From an uncultured Nocardioides sp. (GTDB taxonomy: Bacteria; Actinomycetota; Actinomycetes; Propionibacteriales; Nocardioidaceae), in contig NZ_CADCUP010000067.1 of NCBI RefSeq assembly GCF_902805925.1, positions 1 to 45,539 on the forward strand: a stretch of 45,539 bases of DNA. Reading direction: 5' to 3'. The notes beneath the pieces are model-generated. The model worked only from the letters and a program-made list of their open reading frames with translations, was not told where the DNA came from and searched no databases. A program made the translations under genes and the position numbers. Below are positions 9,681 to 17,481 of this stretch, piece after piece (position 1 is the stretch's first letter; each line of letters opens with the position of its first letter).

Positions 9681-10151
9681 TCAGGGTCGCAGCAGGTCCT
9701 CGACGGTGCGCAGGGCGCGGTCGGCGTAGCCCTGCCACATGCGGCCGATGACGTTCATCGTGAGCCGGCCCGGCGGGCCGGTGGGGTGCATGGTCCAGGC
9801 CCAGCCGATGCGCACCCCGTCGTCCTCCGCGATGGCGGTCCAGGCGCCGTCGACCCGGGTGACGAAGGGGCGCAGCTTGCCGTGGATGTCGTCGAGGAGG
9901 TACTCGAAGCCGTGGGGCCGGTCGATCGAGGTCACCGTCTCGCGAACGCTGCCGCCGTCGCCGAGCACGAGGGTGCGGGACTGGCCCACGGAGTCCCAGC
10001 GACCCTCCTGGTCCTTGGTCTCCATCACCGGCGGGAAGGCCCCGAACCGGCGCACGAAGATCGACTCGCGCGGCGCGGCGAAGAGGACGTCGAAGGCCCT
10101 GGCGGGGTCGGCTTCCACGACCCGTGACGCCTCCACACGATGGGTGCTCAC
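9681..10151 (-). CDS. SRPBCC (START-like) family protein
   Basis: A 156-residue protein with the SRPBCC/polyketide-cyclase-like hydrophobic-pocket fold: [18 protein letters not shown] at the start, strands through the centre ([30 protein letters not shown]) and a long C-terminal helix ending [12 protein letters not shown]. The family binds small lipophilic ligands, and the ligand cannot be told here. It starts at a GTG supported by TAGCCT 6 bases upstream, and is followed after 13 bases by gmd. A link to nucleotide-sugar metabolism is by position only. Confidence 0.75.
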   Translation of the reverse strand: MSTHRVEASRVVEADPARAFDVLFAAPRESIFVRRFGAFPPVMETKDQEGRWDSVGQSRTLVLGDGGSVRETVTSIDRPHGFEYLLDDIHGKLRPFVTRVDGAWTAIAEDDGVRIGWAWTMHPTGPPGRLTMNVIGRMWQGYADRALRTVEDLLRP

Positions 10152-10157
10152 GTGGGC

Positions 10158-10163
10158 AGGCTA
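10158..10163 (-). promoter_or_regulatory. -10 hexamer TAGCCT for leaderless SRPBCC gene
   Basis: TAGCCT (minus strand) ends 6 bases before the GTG start. Confidence 0.55.
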
Positions 10164-10214
10164 GCCGAGTCCGCGCCCGTCCGCTCCGTACGCCGCACCG
10201 ACGGTGGACTTGGC

Positions 10215-10220
10215 TAGGCT
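10215..10220 (+). promoter_or_regulatory. -10 hexamer TAGGCT for leaderless galE
   Basis: TAGGCT ends 7 bases before ATG 10228 and rules out the earlier start used in the ORF track. Confidence 0.6.
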
Positions 10221-10227
10221 GCCGCCC

Positions 10228-11232
10228 ATGAAGGTCCTGGTCACCGGCGGCGCCGGCTACATCGGTTCGATCACTGCGAAGGCGCTCGAGGAGGCCGGGC
10301 ACACCCCCGTCGTCCTGGACTCCCTGCTGAGCGGTCCCCGGGTCTTCGTGCGCGACCGCGCCTTCTACGAGGGCGACATCGCCGACCGCTCACTGGTCCG
10401 CCGCGTGGTCGAGGAGCACCCCGACCTCGACGCCACGATCCACATGGCCGCGCGCATCGTGGTGCCCGAGTCGGTCGAGAAGCCCTACCTCTACTACCGC
10501 GACAACGTCGCTGGCTCGCTGGAGCTCTTCGACGAGCTCGCCGCCCTCGGCAAGCCGCGGGTGCTGTTCTCCTCCTCGGCGTCGCTCTACGCGACGAAGG
10601 AGTCCTTCGAGGTGACCGAGGAGGACCCGCTCGCGCCGACGTCGCCGTACGCCCGCACCAAGCGGATGATGGAGGAGGTGCTGACCGACATGGCGGCCGC
10701 CACCGAGCTCCGCGCGGTCATCCTGCGCTACTTCAACCCCATCGGCTCCGACCCCGACCTCGACTCCGGCATCTACGCCAAGGAGCCCTCGCACGTGCTC
10801 GGCCAGCTGGTCATGGCGGCACGCGGCGTCAAGGACACCTTCACCATCACCGGCGTCGACCACCCGACCCGTGACGGCACGGGCATCCGCGACTACATCC
10901 ACGTCTGGGACCTCGCCCGGGCGCACGTCCGCGCGGTGGAGCGCTTCGACGAGGTCCTCGCCGAGGTGGAGCAGCCCAGCACGATCATCAACGTGGGCAC
11001 CGGCGAGGGGGTGACCGTGCGCGAGCTGGTCGCCTCCTTCGAGCGGGTCTTCGGCCAGGAGGTCCCGGTCTCGGAGGCGCCCCCGCGTCCCGGTGACGCG
11101 GTGGGTGCGTTCGCGAATGTCGACAAGGCCTCGCGGCTGCTGGGCTGGCAGTCCGAGCTCACCCTCGACGACGCCATCTCCTCCGCGCTCGCCTGGGGCG
11201 AGAAGCGGCACGAGATCCTGGGCTACGAGTGA
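10228..11232 (+). CDS. galE: UDP-glucose 4-epimerase-type NAD-dependent epimerase
   Basis: A 334-residue extended SDR. Motifs are VTGGAGYIGSITAK, HMAARIVVPESVEKP, SSSASLYA, SPYARTK with the catalytic Tyr-Lys pair, LRYFNPIG, IRDYIHVWDLA and NVGTGEGVTV. These are the signatures of GalE, which interconverts UDP-glucose and UDP-galactose (some members use the N-acetyl forms). The ATG is chosen on the family's MKVLVTGGAGYIG start and the promoter hexamer. The stop overlaps the following amidase gene by GTGA, suggesting that cell-wall sugar supply and wall remodelling are co-expressed. Confidence 0.9.
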   Translation: MKVLVTGGAGYIGSITAKALEEAGHTPVVLDSLLSGPRVFVRDRAFYEGDIADRSLVRRVVEEHPDLDATIHMAARIVVPESVEKPYLYYRDNVAGSLELFDELAALGKPRVLFSSSASLYATKESFEVTEEDPLAPTSPYARTKRMMEEVLTDMAAATELRAVILRYFNPIGSDPDLDSGIYAKEPSHVLGQLVMAARGVKDTFTITGVDHPTRDGTGIRDYIHVWDLARAHVRAVERFDEVLAEVEQPSTIINVGTGEGVTVRELVASFERVFGQEVPVSEAPPRPGDAVGAFANVDKASRLLGWQSELTLDDAISSALAWGEKRHEILGYE

Positions 11233-11933
11233 TCGCCGCCCTCCTGCTCGCGCTGTCGCTGGCCGCCCCGCTGGCCGGCACGACGGTGGTGCTCGACCCC
11301 GGCCACCAGCTCGGCAACGCCAGGTTCCCGGCCGAGACCAGCCGGCCGGTGCCGGCCGGTGGGTTCACCAAGCCCTGCAACACCACGGGCACCTCGACCG
11401 ACGGCGGCTACCCCGAGGCGACGTTCACCTGGCAGGTGGCGCGGCAGGTGCGCAGCCGGCTGCGCGGCCTCGGTGCCGAGGTCGTGATGACCCGCACCAG
11501 CAACCGGGCGGACCGCTGGGGACCCTGCGTCGACGTCCGCGGCCGGGCCGGCAACCGCATCGACGCCGACCTCAAGGTGAGCATCCACGCCGACGGGTCG
11601 TACGCCGCGGGCGCCCGCGGCTTCCACGTCATCACCCCCGCCTCGCGACCGCGCTGGACCGCCGACGTCGCCGAGGAGTCGGCCGACCTCGCGCGCGACG
11701 TGAGGCGCGGTCTCCGGCGCTCCGGCGTGCCGGTGGCGGGCTACGTCGCCGGTGGCGACGGCATCGACGTGCGCGGCGACCTCGCCACGCTCAACCTCTC
11801 CGACGTGCCGGTCGTGCTGGCCGAGCTGGGCAACATGCGCAACGCCGCCGACGCCCGCCGGATGACCGGCGCGCGCGGCCGGGCGACGTACGCCGCGGGG
11901 CTGGTGCGCGGCATCCGCGTGCACCTGCGCTGA
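11229..11933 (+). CDS. Secreted N-acetylmuramoyl-L-alanine amidase (amidase_3 family)
   Basis: A 234-residue protein with a short N-terminal signal sequence (IAALLLALSLAAPLAG) followed directly by the catalytic domain. Zn-binding motifs of the amidase_3 fold are visible: VLDPGHQLG near residue 22, YPEATFTWQVA near 62, KVSIHADGS near 118, and the catalytic Glu in VLAELGNMRN near 200. Such enzymes cut the amide bond between muramic acid and the stem peptide. The GTG start overlaps the galE stop (GTGA). No cell-wall-binding repeat is present. Confidence 0.88.
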   Translation: MIAALLLALSLAAPLAGTTVVLDPGHQLGNARFPAETSRPVPAGGFTKPCNTTGTSTDGGYPEATFTWQVARQVRSRLRGLGAEVVMTRTSNRADRWGPCVDVRGRAGNRIDADLKVSIHADGSYAAGARGFHVITPASRPRWTADVAEESADLARDVRRGLRRSGVPVAGYVAGGDGIDVRGDLATLNLSDVPVVLAELGNMRNAADARRMTGARGRATYAAGLVRGIRVHLR

Positions 11934-11957
11934 CGATCAGGGTGCGCCACCTCCCGC

Positions 11958-11963
11958 TAGGTT
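11958..11963 (+). promoter_or_regulatory. -10 hexamer TAGGTT for the 39-codon ORF and folP2 operon
   Basis: TAGGTT ends 7 bases before ATG 11971, exactly the ATG spacing seen at the other leaderless genes here. Confidence 0.55.
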
Positions 11964-11970
11964 TGCCGCG

Positions 11971-12090
11971 ATGACCGCGACCTTCGACCGGGACGACCGG
12001 GTCCTCGGCGACCTGGCCGCGACGCTGCACCGCGCCGTGGCGATGCTGGTGCCCGCGCTCGAACGTCCACCCGCAGAGGAGCTCCGGTGA
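11971..12090 (+). CDS. 39-residue small protein translationally coupled to folP2
   Basis: Too short for the ORF track. It reads MTATFDRDDRVLGDLAATL and continues as a likely amphipathic helix, ending PPAEELR. Support is threefold: a TAGGTT hexamer at the leaderless spacing; third codon positions that are G or C in 34 of the 38 codons after ATG; and a GTGA overlap of its stop with the folP2 start. It may be a functional micro-protein or a leader that delivers ribosomes to folP2. I do not recognise a family. Confidence 0.65.
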   Translation: MTATFDRDDRVLGDLAATLHRAVAMLVPALERPPAEELR

Positions 12091-12950
12091 CACTCGTGCT
12101 GGGGCGACGCTCCTTCCCCGACGACGCCACGCTGATGATGGCCATCGTCAACCGCACCCCCGACTCGTTCTACGACAGGGGCGCCACCTGGGCCGAGGAC
12201 AAGGCCCTCGACCGGGTCGCGCAGGTCGTCGAGGAGGGTGCGGAGATCGTCGACATCGGCGGCATCAAGGCGGCTCCCGGGGCCGACGTCGACGCCGACG
12301 CCGAGATCGGCCGGGTCGCCTCCTTCGTGGGCCGCGTGCGGTCGGCGTACCCCGACCTCGTCATCTCCGTCGACACCTGGCGCGCCGAGGTGGGCCGGGT
12401 GGTGTGCGGCGAGGGTGCCGACGTGCTCAACGACGCCTGGGGCGGTGCCGACCCGGGGCTGGTGGACGCGGCCGCCGAGCACGGCGCCGCGCTCGTCTGC
12501 ACCCACACGGGCGGCGCGACCCCGCGCACCCGCCCCTACCGGGTGGAGTACGACGACGTCGTGGCCGCCGCGATCAGCGACACCGTGGCGTACGCCGAGC
12601 GGGCGCTGGCCGCCGGCGTCGCGCGCGAGTCGATCGTGATCGACCCCGCCCACGACTTCGGCAAGAACACCTTCCACTCCCTGGAGGTCACCCGCCGGCT
12701 CGGTGAGATGGTGGCGACCGGGTGGCCGGTGCTGGTGTCGCTGTCCAACAAGGACTTCGTCGGCGAGAGCCTCGACCTGCCCGTGGGCGAGCGGCTGACG
12801 GGCACGCTGGCCGCCACCGCGGTCTGCGCGCTGGCCGGCGCCCGCATCTACCGCGTCCACGAGGTCACCCCGACCCGGCAGACCGTCGACATGGTCGACA
12901 CGATCCTGGGGCGCCGCCGCCCGCAGCGCGCGATCCGGGGGCTGCAGTGA
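12087..12950 (+). CDS. folP2: Dihydropteroate synthase homologue of the FolP2 type
   Basis: A 287-residue TIM-barrel protein closely resembling mycobacterial FolP2 (Rv1207) rather than FolP1. MAIVNRTPDSFYD replaces the usual MGVVNVTPDSFSDG, then come EIVDIGGIKAAPG, ISVDTWRAEV, the FolP2-specific CTHTGGATPRTRP, IDPAHDFGKNTFHS, and RVHEVTPTRQ at the C-terminus. FolP1 condenses p-aminobenzoate with hydroxymethyl-dihydropterin diphosphate. FolP2 of Mycobacterium leprae is reported to lack that activity, so the true reaction here is uncertain. It starts at GTG overlapping the 39-codon ORF and overlaps the next gene by GTGA. Confidence 0.88.
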   Translation: MTLVLGRRSFPDDATLMMAIVNRTPDSFYDRGATWAEDKALDRVAQVVEEGAEIVDIGGIKAAPGADVDADAEIGRVASFVGRVRSAYPDLVISVDTWRAEVGRVVCGEGADVLNDAWGGADPGLVDAAAEHGAALVCTHTGGATPRTRPYRVEYDDVVAAAISDTVAYAERALAAGVARESIVIDPAHDFGKNTFHSLEVTRRLGEMVATGWPVLVSLSNKDFVGESLDLPVGERLTGTLAATAVCALAGARIYRVHEVTPTRQTVDMVDTILGRRRPQRAIRGLQ

Positions 12951-13465
12951 GGGTCGTCGTCGTGCCGCCCGTGCCGGCGCTGCTGCCGGAGCACGCCGGT
13001 CGGGTCGACCCCGTGGCCGACCTGCGCGCCGCGGCGGGGGCGGCGGTCGCGTGGCTGTGCGAGGGAGCCGACGGCGTACGCGTCGTGGCGGCCGACGGGC
13101 TGGCCGAGCGGGTCGCGCGCCACCTCCTCGGGTCGTCCACCCCACACCGGGCCGGGACCCGGGCTCGGGCGGACGACGCGGTGCTGGTGATGGCCAACGG
13201 GTCGGCGCGGCGCAGCGAGAAGGCGCCCGGCCACCTCGACGAGCGGGCGCACGCCTTCGACGAGGCGCTGGGCGCCGCGCTGGCGACGGGCGACGTCACC
13301 GCGCTCGCCGGCATCGATCCCGTGCTGGCCGCCGAGCTGTGGGCGACGGGCACCGAGGCGTTCGCCGCGCTGGGCGGGCTGGTGGTGGAGGAGTCGCAGG
13401 TCGACTACGACGACGACCCCTTCGGCGTCGCCTACTGGGTGGTGAGGTGGACGTGCGCGTCCTGA
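12947..13465 (+). CDS. Class III extradiol dioxygenase-like (LigB-type) protein
   Basis: A 172-residue protein starting at GTG (MRVVVVPPVPALLPE), within the LigB-like family that also includes the AmmeMemoRadiSam B proteins. The central MANGSARRSEKAPGHLDERA segment, followed by EALGAALATGDV, is the part I recognise from actinobacterial members. The usual iron-binding His/Glu set of true extradiol dioxygenases is not obvious, so ring-cleavage activity should not be assumed. It overlaps folP2 by four bases and the next reductase gene by 13 bases, so it belongs to the same operon. Confidence 0.65.
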   Translation: MRVVVVPPVPALLPEHAGRVDPVADLRAAAGAAVAWLCEGADGVRVVAADGLAERVARHLLGSSTPHRAGTRARADDAVLVMANGSARRSEKAPGHLDERAHAFDEALGAALATGDVTALAGIDPVLAAELWATGTEAFAALGGLVVEESQVDYDDDPFGVAYWVVRWTCAS

Positions 13466-14142
13466 TCGGTGACGACCCGGGAGCCGAGCTCTCCGACGAC
13501 GACCTCGAGGAGCGCTACGCGCGCCCGCCCGACCACGTGGGCCCGTGGCTGCGGGTCAACATGGTGAGCACGCTCGACGGCGCCGCGCAGGGCGCCGACG
13601 GGAGGAGCGGCGGCATCAACAACGCTGCCGACAAGCGGGTCTTCGACGCCTTGCGCCGGATCGCCGACTGCATCGTGGTGGGCGCCGGCACGCTCCGCAG
13701 CGAGGGCTACCGGCCGGCCCGTGCACCGCTCGTCGCCGTCAGCCGGTCGGCCGAGGTGCCGCCCCTGCTGCGCGGCGCGGAGCCGGGCCGGGTGCTGATG
13801 GCCACCACCGAGCGGGCGCCCGGCCTCGGCCGGGCCCGCTCGCTGCTCGGTGTCGAGAACGTGCTGGTCCTCGGCTCCTACTCCGTCGACCTGGTCACCC
13901 TCAAGGCCGCCCTCCACGACCGCGGCCACACCGAGATCCTCTCCGAGGGCGGCCCGGCGCTGCTCCACCGGCTGCTGGCCGAGGGGGTCGCCGACGAGCT
14001 GTGCCTCTCGCTGGTGCCACGCCTGGTGGGCGGTGACCGCCTGCGGATCGTGGCCGGCTCGGAGCTCGACGTGTCGCTCTCGCCCACGCTCCTGCTCGAG
14101 GAGTCCGGAACCCTGCTCGGGCGCTGGCGAGTCAGCCGCTGA
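13453..14142 (+). CDS. RibD C-terminal-domain reductase (Rv2671-like)
   Basis: A 229-residue stand-alone reductase domain of the RibD/DHFR-like fold: WLRVNMVSTLDGAAQG, DCIVVGAGTLRSEGY, ILSEGGPALLHRLL and DELCLSLVPRLVGGD. It resembles M. tuberculosis Rv2671, a RibD-like protein shown to have dihydrofolate-reductase-like activity when overproduced. Lying directly after folP2, a folate- or pterin-reducing role is at least as plausible as riboflavin synthesis (inference). GTG 13453 is preferred, with GAGG five bases upstream; an in-frame GTG at 13447 is the alternative. Its stop is two bases from the convergent PfpI-like gene. Confidence 0.82.
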   Translation: MRVLIGDDPGAELSDDDLEERYARPPDHVGPWLRVNMVSTLDGAAQGADGRSGGINNAADKRVFDALRRIADCIVVGAGTLRSEGYRPARAPLVAVSRSAEVPPLLRGAEPGRVLMATTERAPGLGRARSLLGVENVLVLGSYSVDLVTLKAALHDRGHTEILSEGGPALLHRLLAEGVADELCLSLVPRLVGGDRLRIVAGSELDVSLSPTLLLEESGTLLGRWRVSR

Positions 14143-14144
14143 GG

Positions 14145-14669
14145 TCAGCCCAGCGCGCCCAGCAGGGCCTGGTTGAACGCCGGGATGTCGCCGGGGTTGC
14201 GGCTGGTGATCAGGTTGCCGTCGGAGACGACCTCCTCGTCGACCCAGGTGCCGCCCGCGTTGCGGATGTCGGTCTGCAGGCTCGGCCACGAGGTGAGCCG
14301 CCGGCCGTCGAGGACCCCGGCCTCGACCAGGGTCCACGGGGCGTGGCAGATGGCGGCGACCGGCTTGCCGGAGTCGAGGAACGCCTTGACGAACGACACC
14401 GCGTCGGCGTCGGTGCGCAGGGCGTCGGGGTTGGCCACGCCACCCGGGAGGACGAGCGCGTCGAAGTCGTCGACCTGCGCGTCGGACACCGCCTGGTCGA
14501 CCTGACGGGTCTCGGCCTTGTCGAGGTGGTCGAAGGTCTGCACCTCGCCCTTCTCCGGCGAGAGCAGCACGGCGGTGTGACCGGCCTCCTCGACGGCCTT
14601 CCACGGCTCCGTGAGCTCCACGCGCTCGACGCCCTCGGCTGCGGTCAGGAATGCGATCGTCTTGGTCAT
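14145..14669 (-). CDS. DJ-1/PfpI family protein (type 1 glutamine-amidotransferase-like)
   Basis: A 174-residue flavodoxin-like protein with the nucleophile elbow AAICHAPWTL (catalytic Cys), ALVLPGGVANPD and RRLTSWPSLQTDIRNAGG. Relatives act as chaperones, deglycases/glyoxalases or intracellular peptidases. The ATG follows GAGGG at suitable distance, and the upstream part of the track ORF belongs to another gene in a different frame. It is convergent with the reductase gene, leaving no room for a terminator between them. Confidence 0.88.
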   Translation of the reverse strand: MTKTIAFLTAAEGVERVELTEPWKAVEEAGHTAVLLSPEKGEVQTFDHLDKAETRQVDQAVSDAQVDDFDALVLPGGVANPDALRTDADAVSFVKAFLDSGKPVAAICHAPWTLVEAGVLDGRRLTSWPSLQTDIRNAGGTWVDEEVVSDGNLITSRNPGDIPAFNQALLGALG

Positions 14670-14722
14670 GCCCTCAACGGTGACACGCAGGTGTGGCCCG
14701 GACATCACCGGTAGCGGTGGGT

Positions 14723-14824
14723 TCAGGCGCCGTCGCGGCGCACGAGCAGCGGCGGGATGTTCATCCGCATCGGGCCGCCGTGGGCCCGGCTTGCCAGCCC
14801 GTCCGGGCCGGAACGCCGTCGTGC
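14723..14824 (-). pseudogene. Short coding-like remnant between the PfpI-like and acyl-CoA dehydrogenase genes
   Basis: In the same frame as the upstream dehydrogenase, after its stop codon, the minus strand reads SGPDGLASRAHGGPMRMNIP and ends LLVRRDGA-stop. About 27 of the 28 codons before the stop end in G or C, whereas the first few codons after the dehydrogenase stop do not show this bias. There is no upstream start other than two internal ATGs. It looks like the 3' end of a lost gene, but a tiny ORF from ATG 14764 (13 residues) or chance cannot be excluded. No family recognised. Confidence 0.3.
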
Positions 14825-16000
14825 TCAGCCGTGGCGCAGGCTGCCGGCGTCTCCCTTGTCGAGCGAGCGGCCGATGACCATGCGCTGGATCTGGTTGGTC
14901 CCCTCGAAGATCTGCATGACCTTGGCCTCGCGCATGTAGCGCTCGACGGGGAAGTCGCGGGTGTAGCCGTAGCCGCCGAGCACCTGCACGGCGTCCGTGG
15001 TGACCTTCATGGCGTTGTCGGTCGCGACCAGCTTGGCGATGCTCGCCTCCCGGGAGAACGGCAGCCCGCGGTCCTTGAGGCGGGCGGCGTGCAGGGTCAT
15101 CGCCCGGGCGGTCTGCACCGCGGCCTCCATGTCGGCGAGCACGAAGGCCAGGCCCTGGTGGTCGATGATCCGCTGCCCGAAGGTGTGCCGCTCGCGGGCG
15201 TACTCGACGGCCCGGTCGAGGGCGCCCTGGGCCAGCCCCACCGCCACCGCGGCGATGCCCAGGCGGCCGGCGTCCAGCCCCGCGAGCGCGATCTTGAGCC
15301 CGTCGCCCTCCGCGCCGAGGAGACGGTCGGCCGGCACCCGGGCGTCGTCGAAGAGCATCGTGGCGGTGGTCGAGCCGGTCAGGCCCATCTTCCGCTCCGG
15401 GTTGTCCGCGCTCAGGCCCTCGGTGTCGGCGGGCACCAGGAAGCAGGAGATCCCGCGGCGGTCGCCGGGCTCGCCGCTGGTGCGCGCCATCACCTTGTAG
15501 AAGTCGGCCTGGCCCCCGTGGGTGGTCCACGCCTTGGCGCCGTTGAGCACGTAGTCGTCGCCGTCGCGCCGCGCCGTCGTGCGCATGGCCCCCGGGTCGG
15601 AGCCGGCGTGCGCCTCGGAGAGGCAGTACGCGCCCAGCAGGCCGCCGCCGAGCATGTCGGGGAGCCAGCGCTCCCTCTGCTCGTCGGTGCCGAAGGAGAC
15701 CAGCCCGAAGCAGGAGAGGGCGTGCACGCTCGTGCCCACCCCGACGCTGGCCCACACCGAGCCCAGCTCCTCCAGGACCTGGAGGTAGACCTCGTAGGGC
15801 TGGCCGCCGCCACCGTGCTCCTCGTCGTACGGCAGCCCGAGGACACCGAGCTCGCCGAGCATGCCGAACACGTCGCGGGGGAACGTCTCGCTCGCCTCGG
15901 CCTCGCTCGACCGGGGCGCCAGCTCGGTGGTCGCGACGTCGCGCACGAGCTTGAGCAGGTCGGTGGCTTCGTCGGTGGGCAGGACGCGGCTGGCACTCAT
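14825..16000 (-). CDS. Acyl-CoA dehydrogenase
   Basis: A 391-residue flavoenzyme of full family length that oxidises acyl-CoA to trans-2-enoyl-CoA. Visible features are the N-terminal helical domain, YCLSEAHAGSDPGAM in the FAD/substrate region, WTTHGGQADFYKVMART, GRLGIAAVAVGLAQGALD, QRIIDHQGLAFVLADM and QIFEGTNQIQRMVI carrying the catalytic Glu. The ATG is supported by TAGCAT 7 bases upstream; the longer track ORF is in the divergent promoter region. Chain-length preference cannot be told. It is divergent from an MFS transporter, 85 bases apart. Confidence 0.93.
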   Translation of the reverse strand: MSASRVLPTDEATDLLKLVRDVATTELAPRSSEAEASETFPRDVFGMLGELGVLGLPYDEEHGGGGQPYEVYLQVLEELGSVWASVGVGTSVHALSCFGLVSFGTDEQRERWLPDMLGGGLLGAYCLSEAHAGSDPGAMRTTARRDGDDYVLNGAKAWTTHGGQADFYKVMARTSGEPGDRRGISCFLVPADTEGLSADNPERKMGLTGSTTATMLFDDARVPADRLLGAEGDGLKIALAGLDAGRLGIAAVAVGLAQGALDRAVEYARERHTFGQRIIDHQGLAFVLADMEAAVQTARAMTLHAARLKDRGLPFSREASIAKLVATDNAMKVTTDAVQVLGGYGYTRDFPVERYMREAKVMQIFEGTNQIQRMVIGRSLDKGDAGSLRHG

Positions 16001-16007
16001 GGCTGCG

Positions 16008-16013
16008 ATGCTA
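16008..16013 (-). promoter_or_regulatory. -10 hexamer TAGCAT for leaderless acyl-CoA dehydrogenase gene
   Basis: TAGCAT on the minus strand ends 7 bases before the ATG. Confidence 0.55.
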
Positions 16014-16085
16014 GGCGGGCCGCGCACGCCTCCCGGGTCGCGCCCCGAGGAATGCGCAGCGGCTCGTCGAGGTTGCAGCCCGTTG

Positions 16086-17402
16086 ATGCCCGCCGAATCC
16101 CGCCGCCTCTCCACCCTGCTCGGACTCCTGTTCGGGCTCGCCGGCATGGGCTCCTCCTCCGCCGCGGTCGCCCTGCCGCTGCTCGCGGACGACTTCGGCA
16201 TCAGCGTCGGCGGCGCCACGTGGACGATCAGCCTCTACGCGCTCATGCTCGCGGTGACCACCGCGGTCTACGGGCGCGTGTCCGACCTGGTCGGCGTCCG
16301 CATCCCGCTGCTGGTCGGGCTCGGCCTGATGACCGGCGGCGCGCTGGTGGCCGCGCTCGCGCCGACCTACCCGGTGCTGCTCGTGGCGCGCCTGCTCCAG
16401 GGAGCCGGGGCGGCCGCCGTACCCACCCTGGGCATCGCCGTGCTGAGCGCTCGCTACTCCGGCTCCGTGCGCGGGCTGGCCCTGGGGCGGCTGGCGGCCA
16501 CCGCGGCCGCCGTGAGCTGCCTGGGCCCGCTCGTCGGCGGAGCCGTGGAGCACGCGTTCGGCTGGCGGGCGGTGATGGCGCTGCCGATCCTCGGCGCGCT
16601 CGTGCTGCCGCTGATCTGGCGGTCGCTGACCGGTGAGGGCACCGGGGCCAGTCTCGACGTGGTGGGTGCCGTGCTGGTCGCGGCGACGTCCGCCGGGCTG
16701 GTCCTGCTCGTCCAGTCGCCCTCGACCGGCGTGCTCGTCGCCGTCACGGGCGCCTTCTTGATCCTGCTCGGCACGCCCACCGTCGCCTGGTGGGTACGAC
16801 GCAAGCCGCACGGCTTCCTGCCGCTCGGCGTGGTCCGCAACGCAGCGGTCGTGCGGAGCGCGGTCGCGGCGTCGGCGATCCCGGCGTCGTGGTTCGCCCT
16901 GCTCATCGGGGTGCCCGCCGTGCTGGTCGGCGACGGCTGGGAGGCGTGGCAGGTCGGCCTGCTCCTGGTGCCCAGCGCGGTCGTGGCCCTGTTCGTGCCG
17001 CGCTTCGCGGGTCCGCTGATCGAGCGGATCGGTCCCGCTGCGGCGATCGGGTACGCGACCGCCGGGGCCAGCATCGCCCTGCTCCTGGCAGCGCTCGGTG
17101 CCCACCTCGTGTCCGCGCCGGTGCTCGGCCTGGTCGTCGCCGTGGTCACCGTCATCTTCGGCCTCGGCCAGCCGGCCCTGAGCGTCGCCGTGGGCGACGC
17201 CGTCGAGAGCGAGGAGCGAGGGGTCGCCCTGGGCGTGGCGACGCTCCTCTTCCTGGTCGGCGGCAGTGTCGGCTCGGCGGTCGTCGGAGGTCTGGGCGAC
17301 GTCGTCGGCCTGCCGTGGAGCCTGGCCGTCCTGGCCGCGCTGCCCCTGCTCGGCCTGGTGGTGCTGGCTCCCCTGCTGCGCAGGACCGGCGTTCCGGCCT
17401 GA
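16086..17402 (+). CDS. MFS transporter, drug-efflux type
   Basis: A 438-residue integral membrane protein with about 12 hydrophobic helices. Motif A between helices 2 and 3 is present as GRVSDLVGVRIPLLV, and LLQGAGAAAVPTLGIAVLS matches the antiporter-type motif C region of H+-coupled exporters. I start at ATG 16086, which gives a short cytoplasmic N-terminus before the first helix; GAGG lies upstream, and a TTG directly before the ATG is an alternative. The track's longer N-terminus extends into the divergent promoter. Substrate unknown. Confidence 0.85.
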   Translation: MPAESRRLSTLLGLLFGLAGMGSSSAAVALPLLADDFGISVGGATWTISLYALMLAVTTAVYGRVSDLVGVRIPLLVGLGLMTGGALVAALAPTYPVLLVARLLQGAGAAAVPTLGIAVLSARYSGSVRGLALGRLAATAAAVSCLGPLVGGAVEHAFGWRAVMALPILGALVLPLIWRSLTGEGTGASLDVVGAVLVAATSAGLVLLVQSPSTGVLVAVTGAFLILLGTPTVAWWVRRKPHGFLPLGVVRNAAVVRSAVAASAIPASWFALLIGVPAVLVGDGWEAWQVGLLLVPSAVVALFVPRFAGPLIERIGPAAAIGYATAGASIALLLAALGAHLVSAPVLGLVVAVVTVIFGLGQPALSVAVGDAVESEERGVALGVATLLFLVGGSVGSAVVGGLGDVVGLPWSLAVLAALPLLGLVVLAPLLRRTGVPA

Positions 17403-17440
17403 CCCGGCACCCGGGGGTGGCGCCCACCGCGACCCGTGCC

Positions 17441-17446
17441 TAGAGT
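17441..17446 (+). promoter_or_regulatory. -10 hexamer TAGAGT for the secreted metalloprotease gene
   Basis: TAGAGT lies 35 bases before the ATG. The predicted leader carries GAGGGGA as Shine-Dalgarno. An AGAGTG/CACTCT inverted repeat spans the probable start site and could be an operator. Confidence 0.4.
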
Positions 17447-17481
17447 GCGGTCACTCACACTCTCGAGGGGAACCCCTGCCG

